A DNA stretch of 64,000 bases from Dehalococcoidia bacterium (GTDB lineage Bacteria; Chloroflexota; Dehalococcoidia; Bin125), in contig JAJEJC010000008.1 in the NCBI GenBank assembly GCA_022828105.1, positions 248,001 to 312,000 on the forward strand, in the 5' to 3' direction. Positions 1-7,610 of this stretch are shown one piece after another. Numbering within the stretch: the stretch's first letter is position 1; the number at the start of each line of letters is the position of its first letter. Below the pieces are notes generated by a model. It was not told where the DNA came from. It worked only from the letters and a program-made list of their open reading frames with translations, and did no database searches. The translations under genes were made by a program, and so were the position numbers.

Positions 1-630
1 GACGGTGGCGGACGGCGCCGTCAGCGCAACCAGCTGGCGCAGCTTGCGCGTCGCGCGTAGCTCTTGGAAGGTGCCGACCAGCACATTGGCCAGGACGACC
101 ATGCCGACGAACGCCGCGTCCTGGAGGTGATCGGTCTTCTGTTCGGTCACCGCCAGCACGAGCAGGATGCCGATCAGGCCGAAGAGGATCAGGTTGAAGT
201 AGGTGAAAACGTTGGAGACGACGACATCGACATCGCTGCGCTGCTTCGACGTGTCCTGGTTGATCCGTCCGTCGACGACGCGCTGGGCGACTTCGGCGCG
301 GCTCAATCCGTTCAAGTCGGGAGGCTCGCTCGGTTCGACGCGAACAGGCCGCGCCACCGGGAGCGCTTCACCGCTCTCCTCCAACAGCGACTCCAGCAGC
401 GCCGGCGGCTCGGCGGACAGCGGAGCGGGCGGGGCGTCGATCGGCTCGCCGGGCCAATCGGACAACCAGCCGCGCTCGGCTCGTCCCTCAAGTTCATCCA
501 GCGCGGCGCTGACTCGGGCCAGGGACTCAGGGTCGAGCGGTGGTTGACCCTCCTCCAGTGCGGCGAGGTCGAACTGCAGCGGCGAGTCGTCCAGTGGGTC
601 GTCTGGGAGAGACCAGGAGTCGCTGACCAT
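1..630 (-). CDS. Cation-transporting P-type ATPase, N-terminal part (runs off the window)
   Basis: The minus-strand frame is open from an ATG at 630 to the window edge, giving 210 residues. Residues 1-100 are an acidic, proline-rich extension. From about residue 117 the sequence matches the cation-ATPase N-terminal domain (NGLSRAEVAQRVVDGRIN), followed by two hydrophobic segments (about 146-163 and 181-195) and the start of the actuator region. The layout resembles the CtpE-like calcium or heavy-metal group of P-type ATPases. The phosphorylation (DKTGT) and ion-binding regions lie outside the window, so the ion cannot be named. The long acidic leader is unusual and may be cytosolic and regulatory. 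Its position next to a metal ABC importer suggests a role in metal homeostasis, but this is inference. Confidence 0.85.
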   Translation of the reverse strand, partial: MVSDSWSLPDDPLDDSPLQFDLAALEEGQPPLDPESLARVSAALDELEGRAERGWLSDWPGEPIDAPPAPLSAEPPALLESLLEESGEALPVARPVRVEPSEPPDLNGLSRAEVAQRVVDGRINQDTSKQRSDVDVVVSNVFTYFNLILFGLIGILLVLAVTEQKTDHLQDAAFVGMVVLANVLVGTFQELRATRKLRQLVALTAPSATV

Positions 631-664
631 ATGTCAAGTCTAGAGAGCTTCGGAATCGGCTCGG

Positions 665-1534
665 TCAGTCGTTCAGCGCCCGCTCAAGGCCGGCGAGCCG
701 CTCGGCGCGGCGGGTGGCGCTGCGGCCTCGGCGCGACTCGACGATGCCCCAGAGCAACGCCAGGGCGAACACCGCCGCCTGCACCAGTACGACCGTCGCA
801 CCTGAGGAGACATCGACAAACCAGGATACGTACACGCCGACTAATCCGGTCAGCGCGCCAATCGCGACGGCAATCAGGAACATACGCGGGAAGGAGTCGG
901 TCAGCATCCGCGCCACGACCGGCGGGATCACCAGCGCGGCGGCAATCAACGTGACGCCCAGCACCTGCAGCGCGGCCACGACGGTCGCCGCGAGGATCAG
1001 CGAGAAGATCACCTCGACCCAACGCACGGGAATGCCGTACGCCGTTGCGACATCCTGGTCGAAGGTGATGAAGACCAGTTGCTTCCAGAACAGAAAGAGC
1101 ACAATCGAGATCAGCAGGATCATTGCGACGGTCATCCACAGGTCTTGCGAGGTGATGCCGAGGATTTCGCCGAACAGGGCGGCTTCGAAGTCGCGTGTGA
1201 AACTCCGCGCCCGCGAGATCACGGCGATGCCGATGGCGAAGGCGGCGGTGGTCACGATACCGATCGCGGCGTCGCCGCCAATCTGCCGGCGACGCGCCGC
1301 CTGATTGATCAGGAAGACTGAAAATGCGCCCCAGATGCTTGCGCCGAGGAAGAAGTTGACGCCCAGCGTGAACGACACCACGGCACCGCCGAAGATGCTG
1401 TGCGCGAGTCCGTGTCCGATGTAGGCAAGGCGGCGCAGGATCACGAACACGCCGACCGCCGCGGTCACGCCGCCAACCAGCGAGGCGGCGATCATGGCGC
1501 GCTGCATGAATCCGAACTCGAACGGCTCAAGCAT
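665..1534 (-). CDS. Metal ABC transporter permease (ABC-3 / ZnuB-MntB family)
   Basis: This 289-residue, highly hydrophobic protein has about eight predicted membrane helices. It carries the family hallmark near the N terminus, a cytoplasmic ILRRLAYIGHGLAHS segment like that of ZnuB, MntB and TroC permeases. It forms the inner-membrane channel for Zn2+ or Mn2+ import. It is the last gene of a three-gene operon: its start overlaps the end of the ATPase gene by 8 bases, which implies translational coupling. Substrate choice (Zn or Mn) is not visible from the permease. Confidence 0.93.
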   Translation of the reverse strand: MLEPFEFGFMQRAMIAASLVGGVTAAVGVFVILRRLAYIGHGLAHSIFGGAVVSFTLGVNFFLGASIWGAFSVFLINQAARRRQIGGDAAIGIVTTAAFAIGIAVISRARSFTRDFEAALFGEILGITSQDLWMTVAMILLISIVLFLFWKQLVFITFDQDVATAYGIPVRWVEVIFSLILAATVVAALQVLGVTLIAAALVIPPVVARMLTDSFPRMFLIAVAIGALTGLVGVYVSWFVDVSSGATVVLVQAAVFALALLWGIVESRRGRSATRRAERLAGLERALND

Positions 1535-2369
1535 CGTCGTGGTCCGGGGCGGCGATCACCTCGACCTCGCCCAGGGGCACGGCTTCGCCCTCGTGCGCGC
1601 CGGGCGCTTCCTCGGGCACGGGCAGCACGTAGGTCTCGTGACCACTGCGGACCACCAGCATCGGCTGTCCGTAGGCGCGTTCCAGCACCGCCGGCTGCAG
1701 CACCTCGGAGGGCGGGCCGTCGGCCAGCACGGTCTCCTCGCCCAGCGCGATCAGCCGAGGCAGATGCGAGGCGACGCCGTTCAGGTCGTGCGTGGTCAGC
1801 ACGACCGTCACGCCGGCATGATTGAGGCCGGCCAACTGGTGCAGAATCTCGTGCCGAGTCTTGATGTCGACGCCGGATGTGGGCTCGTCGAGCAGGAGCA
1901 GGTCGGGCGATCCAACCAGTGCGCGGCCGAGGAAGGACCGCTGCTGTTGCCCGCCGGAGAGGGCGCGGATCGGCCGGTGGGCGAACTCGGAGATGCCGAG
2001 CTGTTCCATCACTTCGTGCGCTCGAGCATGGTCGGAGCGACTGACCCAGGGCAGCCAGCGCCGCGTCCGCCAACGCCCGAGTAGCACGACCTGCTCGACG
2101 GTGATGGGAAAATTCCAGTCGACCGTCTCGACCTGGGGCACGTAGCCGACGCGCGTGTTGTCAGCGACCAGCGCGTCGCCGGCGTAGAGCTCCGTCTCGC
2201 CCAGCAACGCCCGCAGCAGCGTCGTCTTGCCGCTGCCGCTCGGTCCCACAATGCCGATCAGCTCGCCCGGCTCGATCCGCAGATTGACATCGCGCAGGGC
2301 GACATGCCCCTCGTAGCCGAGGGCCACGCCGTCCAATCGCACGAGCTCACTTACTGCGATGGTTGCCAC
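1527..2369 (-). CDS. Metal ABC transporter ATP-binding protein (ZnuC/MntB-type)
   Basis: The 280-residue ATPase has Walker A (GPSGSGKT, residues 42-49), the ABC signature (LSGGQ, 137-141) and Walker B ending in DEPTSG (from 161). It energises import of divalent metal together with the permease and binding lipoprotein encoded beside it. The start is a GTG inside the end of the binding-protein gene (19-base overlap). The C terminus carries a short acidic and histidine tail (PDHDDA) not needed for the fold. The family assignment is secure; the exact metal is not. Confidence 0.93.
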   Translation of the reverse strand: MATIAVSELVRLDGVALGYEGHVALRDVNLRIEPGELIGIVGPSGSGKTTLLRALLGETELYAGDALVADNTRVGYVPQVETVDWNFPITVEQVVLLGRWRTRRWLPWVSRSDHARAHEVMEQLGISEFAHRPIRALSGGQQQRSFLGRALVGSPDLLLLDEPTSGVDIKTRHEILHQLAGLNHAGVTVVLTTHDLNGVASHLPRLIALGEETVLADGPPSEVLQPAVLERAYGQPMLVVRSGHETYVLPVPEEAPGAHEGEAVPLGEVEVIAAPDHDDA

Positions 2370-3337
2370 GTGCTGCCTACATCAAACCCGTTCAGCGCCG
2401 AAGCGTCGCCGCCGAGCGCCGTAACCATGGTGCGGACATTCTCAACCATCATCGCCACCAGGGTGTTTTCCGCATCGCCGGGCTCTCCCGGCAAGTCGTC
2501 GTCGGACAGGGTAGAGACCTGCACGGCCCCGGCTTCATCCGCGATGGTATCCAGCACTTCCGAAGGAAACACCTCGGACCCGAAGATTGCGGGCACGCCG
2601 GCCGTCTGCACCTGGGCGATCAGGTCCGCGACTTCGCGCGGCGACGGTTCGGAGAAGTCCGACGGCTGGATTGCGCCAATCACTTCCAGTCCGTATCGCG
2701 GGGCGAAGTAGGGGAAGGAGTCGTGGTAGGTGATCAGTTTGCGATGCGCAGTGGGAATGGTCTGCGTCGCGGCTGCGATTGCCTCATCCAGCTCCCACAG
2801 CCGCTCAATGAAGCGCTCGGCGTTCGCCGCGAAGTAGTCGGCGCCGTGGGGATCGACCTTGCTCAACTCGGCCAGCACGATCTCTGCGTACTCGACCGCC
2901 AGATGCGGAGCGGTCCAGAGGTGAGGATTCGGATTGCCTCCCTCCTCAGGGAAGGAGAAGTCGAACACGTATTCATCGGGCGAGACGGCCAGATCGCCCA
3001 GGAGCACGATCGGCGTGTCGTCGGAGGCATTGGCCTCGGCGAGCTCGAGCGTTGGCAGTTCCAGGTTCAGGCCGTTGATCACGATCAATCGAGCGCGCTC
3101 AATGTGGCCGACTGCCGACGGAGGCGGATCGAAGGTGTGGCTGTTCGTGCCCTCGGGGACGAGGGCTATCACGGCAACACGGTCGCCGCCGACCTCTTCA
3201 ACGATGTTGCGCAGCGGAGCAACCGTCGTGACGACGAGGAACTCGTCGGACTCGCCGTCATCCGAACACGCTGCAGCGGCGAGCAGCAGAAGTGCTCCGC
3301 ACACAGCAAGAACCCAGCGCACATCGAGACGCAACAT
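2351..3337 (-). CDS. Metal ABC transporter substrate-binding lipoprotein (ZnuA/TroA cluster A-I)
   Basis: The 328-residue protein starts with a lipoprotein signal peptide whose lipobox ends at Cys24. Candidate metal ligands are His67 (SHTFDP), His139 (NPHLW), His205 (TYHDSF) and Asp279 or Asp280. The H-H-H-D set resembles Zn-binding TroA more than Mn-binding PsaA, which has Glu at the third position. There is no histidine-rich loop as in enterobacterial ZnuA. A GGAGG ribosome site precedes the ATG. It is the first gene of the operon and lies downstream of a 24-bp inverted repeat, suggesting metal-dependent repression. Zinc is the better guess; manganese is possible. Confidence 0.93.
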   Translation of the reverse strand: MLRLDVRWVLAVCGALLLLAAAACSDDGESDEFLVVTTVAPLRNIVEEVGGDRVAVIALVPEGTNSHTFDPPPSAVGHIERARLIVINGLNLELPTLELAEANASDDTPIVLLGDLAVSPDEYVFDFSFPEEGGNPNPHLWTAPHLAVEYAEIVLAELSKVDPHGADYFAANAERFIERLWELDEAIAAATQTIPTAHRKLITYHDSFPYFAPRYGLEVIGAIQPSDFSEPSPREVADLIAQVQTAGVPAIFGSEVFPSEVLDTIADEAGAVQVSTLSDDDLPGEPGDAENTLVAMMVENVRTMVTALGGDASALNGFDVGSTWQPSQ

Positions 3338-3385
3338 AATCCGGCCTCCGTGACTCGCGCGAGGTCAGGCTATGTCGAATCGGCG

Positions 3386-3409
3386 CTTATTGCAAACAGT
3401 TGCAACAAG
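3386..3409. promoter_or_regulatory. 24-bp inverted repeat, putative metalloregulator operator
   Basis: The site has two arms of the form CTTnTTGCAA, inverted around a 4-base centre; nine of ten positions in each arm pair. It lies 48 bases upstream of the metal-binding lipoprotein start and downstream of the SDR stop codon, so it should act on the metal operon. On the minus strand one TTGCAA could serve as a -35 hexamer. A Zur-, Fur- or MntR-type repressor is the natural candidate, but none is encoded in this window. Confidence 0.55.
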
Positions 3410-3425
3410 CGGGAGCTACTTGCGG

Positions 3426-4403
3426 TCAGACGAGCCCCGGCCGGATGCTGTTGCGGGGGAAGCCGCCTGCGCCGAGCGTGTGCGGCCAGAGATCGAAGAG
3501 CGTGTCGATATCGATCTTGTTGTCCTCGAAGTGCATGTAGCGCTCGAGCACCGGTTCGGAGAACAGCGAGATGCGGTGTCCGCTGGCGCCGAAGATGCGT
3601 CCGTTGGCCGCGTCGGACTGGTCGGAGGCGAGCCAGGCGACGATCGGTGCCACATTCTTCGGGTCGCGCGCGGTGCCGGCGGCCGATTCGGACGGCGCGG
3701 GACCATCCTGCTCGACGCCGCGCCCGCGATCAGTCATCCGCGTCGATGCGCCTGGAGCGATGCAGTTGGTGGTCACGCCGTAGCGTCCCAGCGCGCCGAC
3801 ATTGGAGCGCATCAGTCCCAGCTTGGCCGCGTGCGCGGCGGAGTAGTTGGGCTGTCCCGCTGCGCCGCGAATGCCGGCGTCGGAGGTGAAGTAGATGATC
3901 CGCCGATGCTCGCCGTCGCGATTGGCGCGCCAGTAAATCGAGGCGAACTTGGTCGGCGCGAAGCAGCCTTTGAGGTGCGCGCGCACGAGTCCGTCCCATT
4001 CGTCCTCGAGCATGTTGAAGATCATCCGCTCGCGCAGGATGCCGTGGGCGCAGACCAGCACGTCGAGCCCGCCGAACTCGTCGATTGCGGTCTGGATCAT
4101 CCGCTCAGCGGTATCCATGTCGGCGACATCGCCGACGAAGGGCACGGCTTCGCCGCCGGCGTCTCGGACCTCCTGCACGATCGCTTCGACCTTGGAGGCG
4201 TCCATGCCGAAGCGGCCCTCGACGTCGAATCCTGTGTCGGCGACGACAACCTTGGCGCCCTGTTCGCCGAAGACGCGGCAGAGATTCGAGCCGATCCCGC
4301 CCGCGCCGCCGGTGATGATGCAGATCCGGCCTTCGAGATGCTTCATGTTCTGCCCGCTCCGGCCTACGAATGGTGGGGTGTTGTCGGGATCCTGGGTAGT
4401 CAT
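3426..4403 (-). CDS. SDR-family dehydrogenase with catalytic Lys replaced by His (paralogue 1)
   Basis: The 325-residue Rossmann enzyme has TGGAGGIG (residues 31-38) and an Asp after the second strand (ADTGFD), indicating NAD(H). Its overall pattern (GILRERMIFN, HLKGCF) resembles the 3-hydroxyacyl-CoA dehydrogenase domain of multifunctional enzyme type 2. Ser174 and Tyr187 of the active site are present. The Lys expected four residues after Tyr is His191, with Lys194 three residues further on, and the NNAG motif reads CAHG (118-121). The start is supported by AAGGA upstream of the ATG. It stands in tandem with a close paralogue and downstream of HpaB and VOC genes, so a role in aromatic or fatty acyl breakdown is likely; the substrate is unknown. 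Confidence 0.88.
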   Translation of the reverse strand: MTTQDPDNTPPFVGRSGQNMKHLEGRICIITGGAGGIGSNLCRVFGEQGAKVVVADTGFDVEGRFGMDASKVEAIVQEVRDAGGEAVPFVGDVADMDTAERMIQTAIDEFGGLDVLVCAHGILRERMIFNMLEDEWDGLVRAHLKGCFAPTKFASIYWRANRDGEHRRIIYFTSDAGIRGAAGQPNYSAAHAAKLGLMRSNVGALGRYGVTTNCIAPGASTRMTDRGRGVEQDGPAPSESAAGTARDPKNVAPIVAWLASDQSDAANGRIFGASGHRISLFSEPVLERYMHFEDNKIDIDTLFDLWPHTLGAGGFPRNSIRPGLV

Positions 4404-4440
4404 GGTGAAGTTCCTTTGTGAGCGTGGGGGCGGCCCCTGC

Positions 4441-4480
4441 TGTCGCGCAGCGACATCTCCCCCCGCGAAGCGGGGGGAGT
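4441..4480 (-). repeat. Three-way-junction repeat element, copy 1
   Basis: Read on the minus strand, this copy has a 10-bp C-rich/G-rich hairpin (4457-4479, loop of 3), one spacer base and a second perfect hairpin TGTCGC-TGC-GCGACA (4441-4455). Its outer closing stem is weak. It lies between the two SDR genes. It shares architecture with the copies near 16.2, 17.0 and 17.7 kb. Confidence 0.75.
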
Positions 4481-4487
4481 GAGAAAG

Positions 4488-5414
4488 CTAGGGGAACTGG
4501 CGCGGAGGCGGGCCCATGCCCTGGAGTTCAAATGTCATCGGAATCAGGTTGAAGAGGGTGTCGATGTCCCAGTATGGTTCGACATTCCAGATCGTCTGCT
4601 CCCACTCCGGCTCTTTCCAGACGGTGATCCGCCCGCCGGTCGTGCCGACGACGCGGCCGCTGATCTCGGCCGAGGCGTCGGAGGCGAGATAGGTGACGAC
4701 CGGAGTGACGTTGCTCGGGTCCATCATCGTGCCGGCAGCGGAGAGGCTGGGTGCATCGCCGCCCTGATCGACCGCGCGGCCGCGGTCGGTCATCCGCGTC
4801 GAGGCGGCGGGCGAAATGCAGTTGGAGGTCACGCCGTAGCGTTCGAGCGCCTCGGCGTTCGAGAGCGAAAGGCCGATCTTGCCGGCATGGGCGGCCGAGT
4901 AGTTGGGCTGTCCCGCCTCGCCGCGCACGCCGGCGGACGAGGTGAAGTAGATGATCCGGCGGTTGCCCTTGTCGCGGTTAGCGCGCCAGTGAATGGCGGC
5001 GAACTTGGTCGGCGCGAAGCAACCCTTGAGGTGAATGCGGACCAGTTCGTCCCACTCCTCCTCGGTCATGTTGAACACCATCCGCTCCCGCAGGATGCCG
5101 TGCGCGCAGCAGAGAATGTCGAGGTCGCCGTAGGTTTCGATTGCGGTCTGCACGGCGCGCTCGGCAGTATCCATGTCGGCGATATCGCCGGCGACAGCGA
5201 CGGCCTGCCCGCCCTTGGCGACAATCTCGTCGACCACGGCCTGGACCTTGGACGGGTCCATCCCCGCGCGGCCCTCGACATCGAAGCCGGTGTCGCAGGC
5301 GACCACGGACGCGCCCTGCTCGGCGAAGACCTTGCAGATCTGCGAACCCATCCCGCCGGCCCCGCCGGTGACCAGCGCAACCTTGCCATCGAGGTGTCCC
5401 ATATCGTCCCCCAT
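4488..5414 (-). CDS. SDR-family dehydrogenase with catalytic Lys replaced by His (paralogue 2)
   Basis: The 308-residue protein is a paralogue of the downstream SDR and shares its whole layout: TGGAGGMG (16-23), the ACDTGFD segment pointing to NAD, CAHG in place of NNAG, Ser159, Tyr172 and His176 where Lys is expected, with Lys179 nearby. His is encoded by CAT here and CAC in the paralogue, so both genes keep His through independent codons. It lies 61 bases downstream of the HpaB gene start-to-stop unit and is separated from paralogue 1 by the repeat at 4441-4480. Oxidation of a hydroxyacyl-CoA or ring-derived alcohol is plausible; the true substrate is unknown. Confidence 0.88.
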   Translation of the reverse strand: MGDDMGHLDGKVALVTGGAGGMGSQICKVFAEQGASVVACDTGFDVEGRAGMDPSKVQAVVDEIVAKGGQAVAVAGDIADMDTAERAVQTAIETYGDLDILCCAHGILRERMVFNMTEEEWDELVRIHLKGCFAPTKFAAIHWRANRDKGNRRIIYFTSSAGVRGEAGQPNYSAAHAGKIGLSLSNAEALERYGVTSNCISPAASTRMTDRGRAVDQGGDAPSLSAAGTMMDPSNVTPVVTYLASDASAEISGRVVGTTGGRITVWKEPEWEQTIWNVEPYWDIDTLFNLIPMTFELQGMGPPPRQFP

Positions 5415-5475
5415 CTCTGATCGCGAGATACGGATGGAGGCTAGGCGCGAAGTGCGAGGAGCGTCAATCGGACCC

Positions 5476-6948
5476 TCAAGACCGGCCCAACCAGGCCGGA
5501 TCGAGCAGGCGGCGCACGGTGTCGACGGCTTCGGTCTTGTCGAAGCGGAGGTAGGACTGCGACTTGGAGACCTGCTGGTCGCCGAAGAAGAAGCGCTCGT
5601 AGAGCTCCTGGCGGCCGGCGAGCGAGCTGCCGACGACGTCCCAGGCGAGGCGGAAAAGCGGCACCTTCTCGATACCCTCCTCGCTCATGTCGGCGGCGCC
5701 CTTGAAGTAGCGCTCGACCGATGGACCCAGCGCCTCGGTGATCGCTTCCATGTTCGCCTCGGAGGGCGCGGCCATGAAGTTGCTGCCGCCGATCTGCTTG
5801 ATGTGGTCAATGATCTGCACGTAGTACTCGGGGAACAGCCGCAGACCGGCGGTGATGGCGTTGGCGTTGCAGTACCAGACGCCGTTGTCGGGATTCTCGA
5901 CCGCGCCCTCGACCGCCGCGATCGTAATCGACTCCAGCGTCTGCAGCATCGTGACGATCTCGCCCAGCCGAATCTGCACGTTGATGAACGAGTTGGTCTG
6001 GGCGCTCTCGGCGATCAGGTGCGCGAGACCGAGCAGGAAGCGCGTCTTCGCGACGTTCTTGACGAGCACGTGATGCCCCAGCGACTCCTGGAAACGCATC
6101 ACCATCAACACCGAGTTGTGGATTCGCTCATCCTCGTAGTCGAAGACGTGTTCCCACGGCACCTCGACGTTATCGAAGACCGCGACCGTGTCGATCTCCT
6201 CGAAGCGGCCGGAGACCGGGTAATCGTGCGTCGAGCGGGCGGGATCGAACGAGTCTCGGCAGACCCAGTGCAGCCCGGGCGCATCGACGGGAATCGAGAA
6301 GCCCAGTGCGTACTTGAGCTCGGCCTCTCCCTTGACGATCGGCAGTCCGAAGGAAATGTTCTCATCCGAAAACGGCGCCAACGTGCCGAGCACCCTCGAC
6401 CCGCGGACGATGACGCCGTCGGAGGTCCGCTTGACGATGCCGGCGTTGAGGTAGGGTTCCTGCTCTCCGAGCGGCGTCTTGCGATCGATCTGCGGCGTCA
6501 CGAAGGTATGGGTCAGACAGACGTCGTTGCGGCGGCAATGCTCCAGGATTGCAACCGCGTGCTCGCCGAGTTCGGGGTTCTCCTGGCCCCAGTGATGCTC
6601 GGCCGCTGCGACGCCGGCCATGGCCGCGTTCATGTAGTCGGGCGCGCGTCCGAGCTGCCCGCCGGTGTGCTCGGCCCAGGCGGCGAAGGCCGCGCCGCGA
6701 TCGCGCAGGTCCTGCTTCGAGCGGGGAATCTTGAACGAGCGGTGTGAGCGCTGGCCGTCTTCGTCCTCGTAGGAAACGAGATCGAGGTTGGCAGGGTCGC
6801 ACTGGAAGTCGTAGTAGGCGGCAATCGTTCGCGCGGCGTTGGCGAAGCCGGGCGCGGTCGTGACGTCGCCGACCAGGCCGCCGTTGTGCCAGATACGTCG
6901 TTGGTCCTTCAGCCCGGCCAGGTAGGCCGCGCCGTCGCGCATGGCCAT
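5476..6948 (-). CDS. 4-hydroxyphenylacetate 3-hydroxylase family (HpaB-type) oxygenase
   Basis: The 490-residue protein matches the FADH2-dependent HpaB family along its length: an N-terminal domain containing LTHTFVTPQIDRK, a central beta-domain (VIVRGSRVLGTLAPFSDE) and a helical C-terminal acyl-CoA-dehydrogenase-like domain with GGSNFMAAPSEA. Such enzymes hydroxylate phenolic rings, or in some members dehydrate 4-hydroxybutyryl-CoA. The separate flavin reductase (HpaC) these oxygenases need is not in this window. It sits 12 bases after a VOC protein gene and upstream of two SDR genes, which fits a catabolic operon. The aromatic substrate cannot be read from sequence. Confidence 0.88.
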   Translation of the reverse strand: MAMRDGAAYLAGLKDQRRIWHNGGLVGDVTTAPGFANAARTIAAYYDFQCDPANLDLVSYEDEDGQRSHRSFKIPRSKQDLRDRGAAFAAWAEHTGGQLGRAPDYMNAAMAGVAAAEHHWGQENPELGEHAVAILEHCRRNDVCLTHTFVTPQIDRKTPLGEQEPYLNAGIVKRTSDGVIVRGSRVLGTLAPFSDENISFGLPIVKGEAELKYALGFSIPVDAPGLHWVCRDSFDPARSTHDYPVSGRFEEIDTVAVFDNVEVPWEHVFDYEDERIHNSVLMVMRFQESLGHHVLVKNVAKTRFLLGLAHLIAESAQTNSFINVQIRLGEIVTMLQTLESITIAAVEGAVENPDNGVWYCNANAITAGLRLFPEYYVQIIDHIKQIGGSNFMAAPSEANMEAITEALGPSVERYFKGAADMSEEGIEKVPLFRLAWDVVGSSLAGRQELYERFFFGDQQVSKSQSYLRFDKTEAVDTVRRLLDPAWLGRS

Positions 6949-6960
6949 CGATCGATGCGC

Positions 6961-7515
6961 CTAGTCGCCGCTGGTGAAGGCTGGCGTCGGCTCGTCGACG
7001 AGCGCCTCGTCACCCTCGGTCGGCAAGACCTCGGCATAGTTGAGCGCGCCGTCGATGTCGCCTTCCCAGTGCTCGCGGGGGAGTTCGTAGAGCACCTCGA
7101 TGCCGTGGCCGTCCGGGTCGTTGATGTAGACCGAGTGGGTCATGCCGTGATTGATGCGAAGGTTGAACTTGACGCCCTTTGCCTGCAGAAAAGCGATCTG
7201 CTTGAGCCACGAGTCGCGGTCCGGGTAGTGAATGGCGAGATGGTTGAGTCCCGGACGCTTCGGCGCCATCGACCAGTCGCCGGACTCCTCGGAGTCGCCC
7301 ATGATCTCGGCGAGCGCGAGGTCGTGGTGGCTCTCGGAGAGTCCGTTGTAGAAGCGCATGGTCATCGAGCGCTGGTCGCGGGGCTTGAGCGAGCCGATGT
7401 GGCGGAAGCCCATCACCTCGGTCCAGAACTCGTGCGCCACCTCAATATCGCGCACATTCAAGACCAGATGATTGACACCGACCGGGGTCATCGCGCGTGC
7501 TGGTGCGTCGCTCAT
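6961..7515 (-). CDS. VOC-family protein (glyoxalase / extradiol dioxygenase fold)
   Basis: The protein is 184 residues when started at the ATG at 7515, which has AAGGA upstream; a longer open frame to 7587 lacks support. It has paired beta-alpha-beta-beta-beta modules. Candidate metal ligands are His in VNHLVLNV, His in LNHLAIHY and Glu in GIEVLYE, the usual H-H-E arrangement. The one-domain-pair form fits type I extradiol dioxygenases or glyoxalase-like lyases. It is the first gene before hpaB-like, 12 bases apart, so it probably acts in the same pathway, for example on a catechol made by the oxygenase. That link is inference. Confidence 0.85.
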   Translation of the reverse strand: MSDAPARAMTPVGVNHLVLNVRDIEVAHEFWTEVMGFRHIGSLKPRDQRSMTMRFYNGLSESHHDLALAEIMGDSEESGDWSMAPKRPGLNHLAIHYPDRDSWLKQIAFLQAKGVKFNLRINHGMTHSVYINDPDGHGIEVLYELPREHWEGDIDGALNYAEVLPTEGDEALVDEPTPAFTSGD

Positions 7516-7610
7516 ATTGCTGCATCCTTCCGATCGTCGATCCGTCCAGATAATCGTCTGCACAAGGTAGCAAAGAACGCACGGCACTAACGCCCGAGTT
7601 CGACGCCGAT

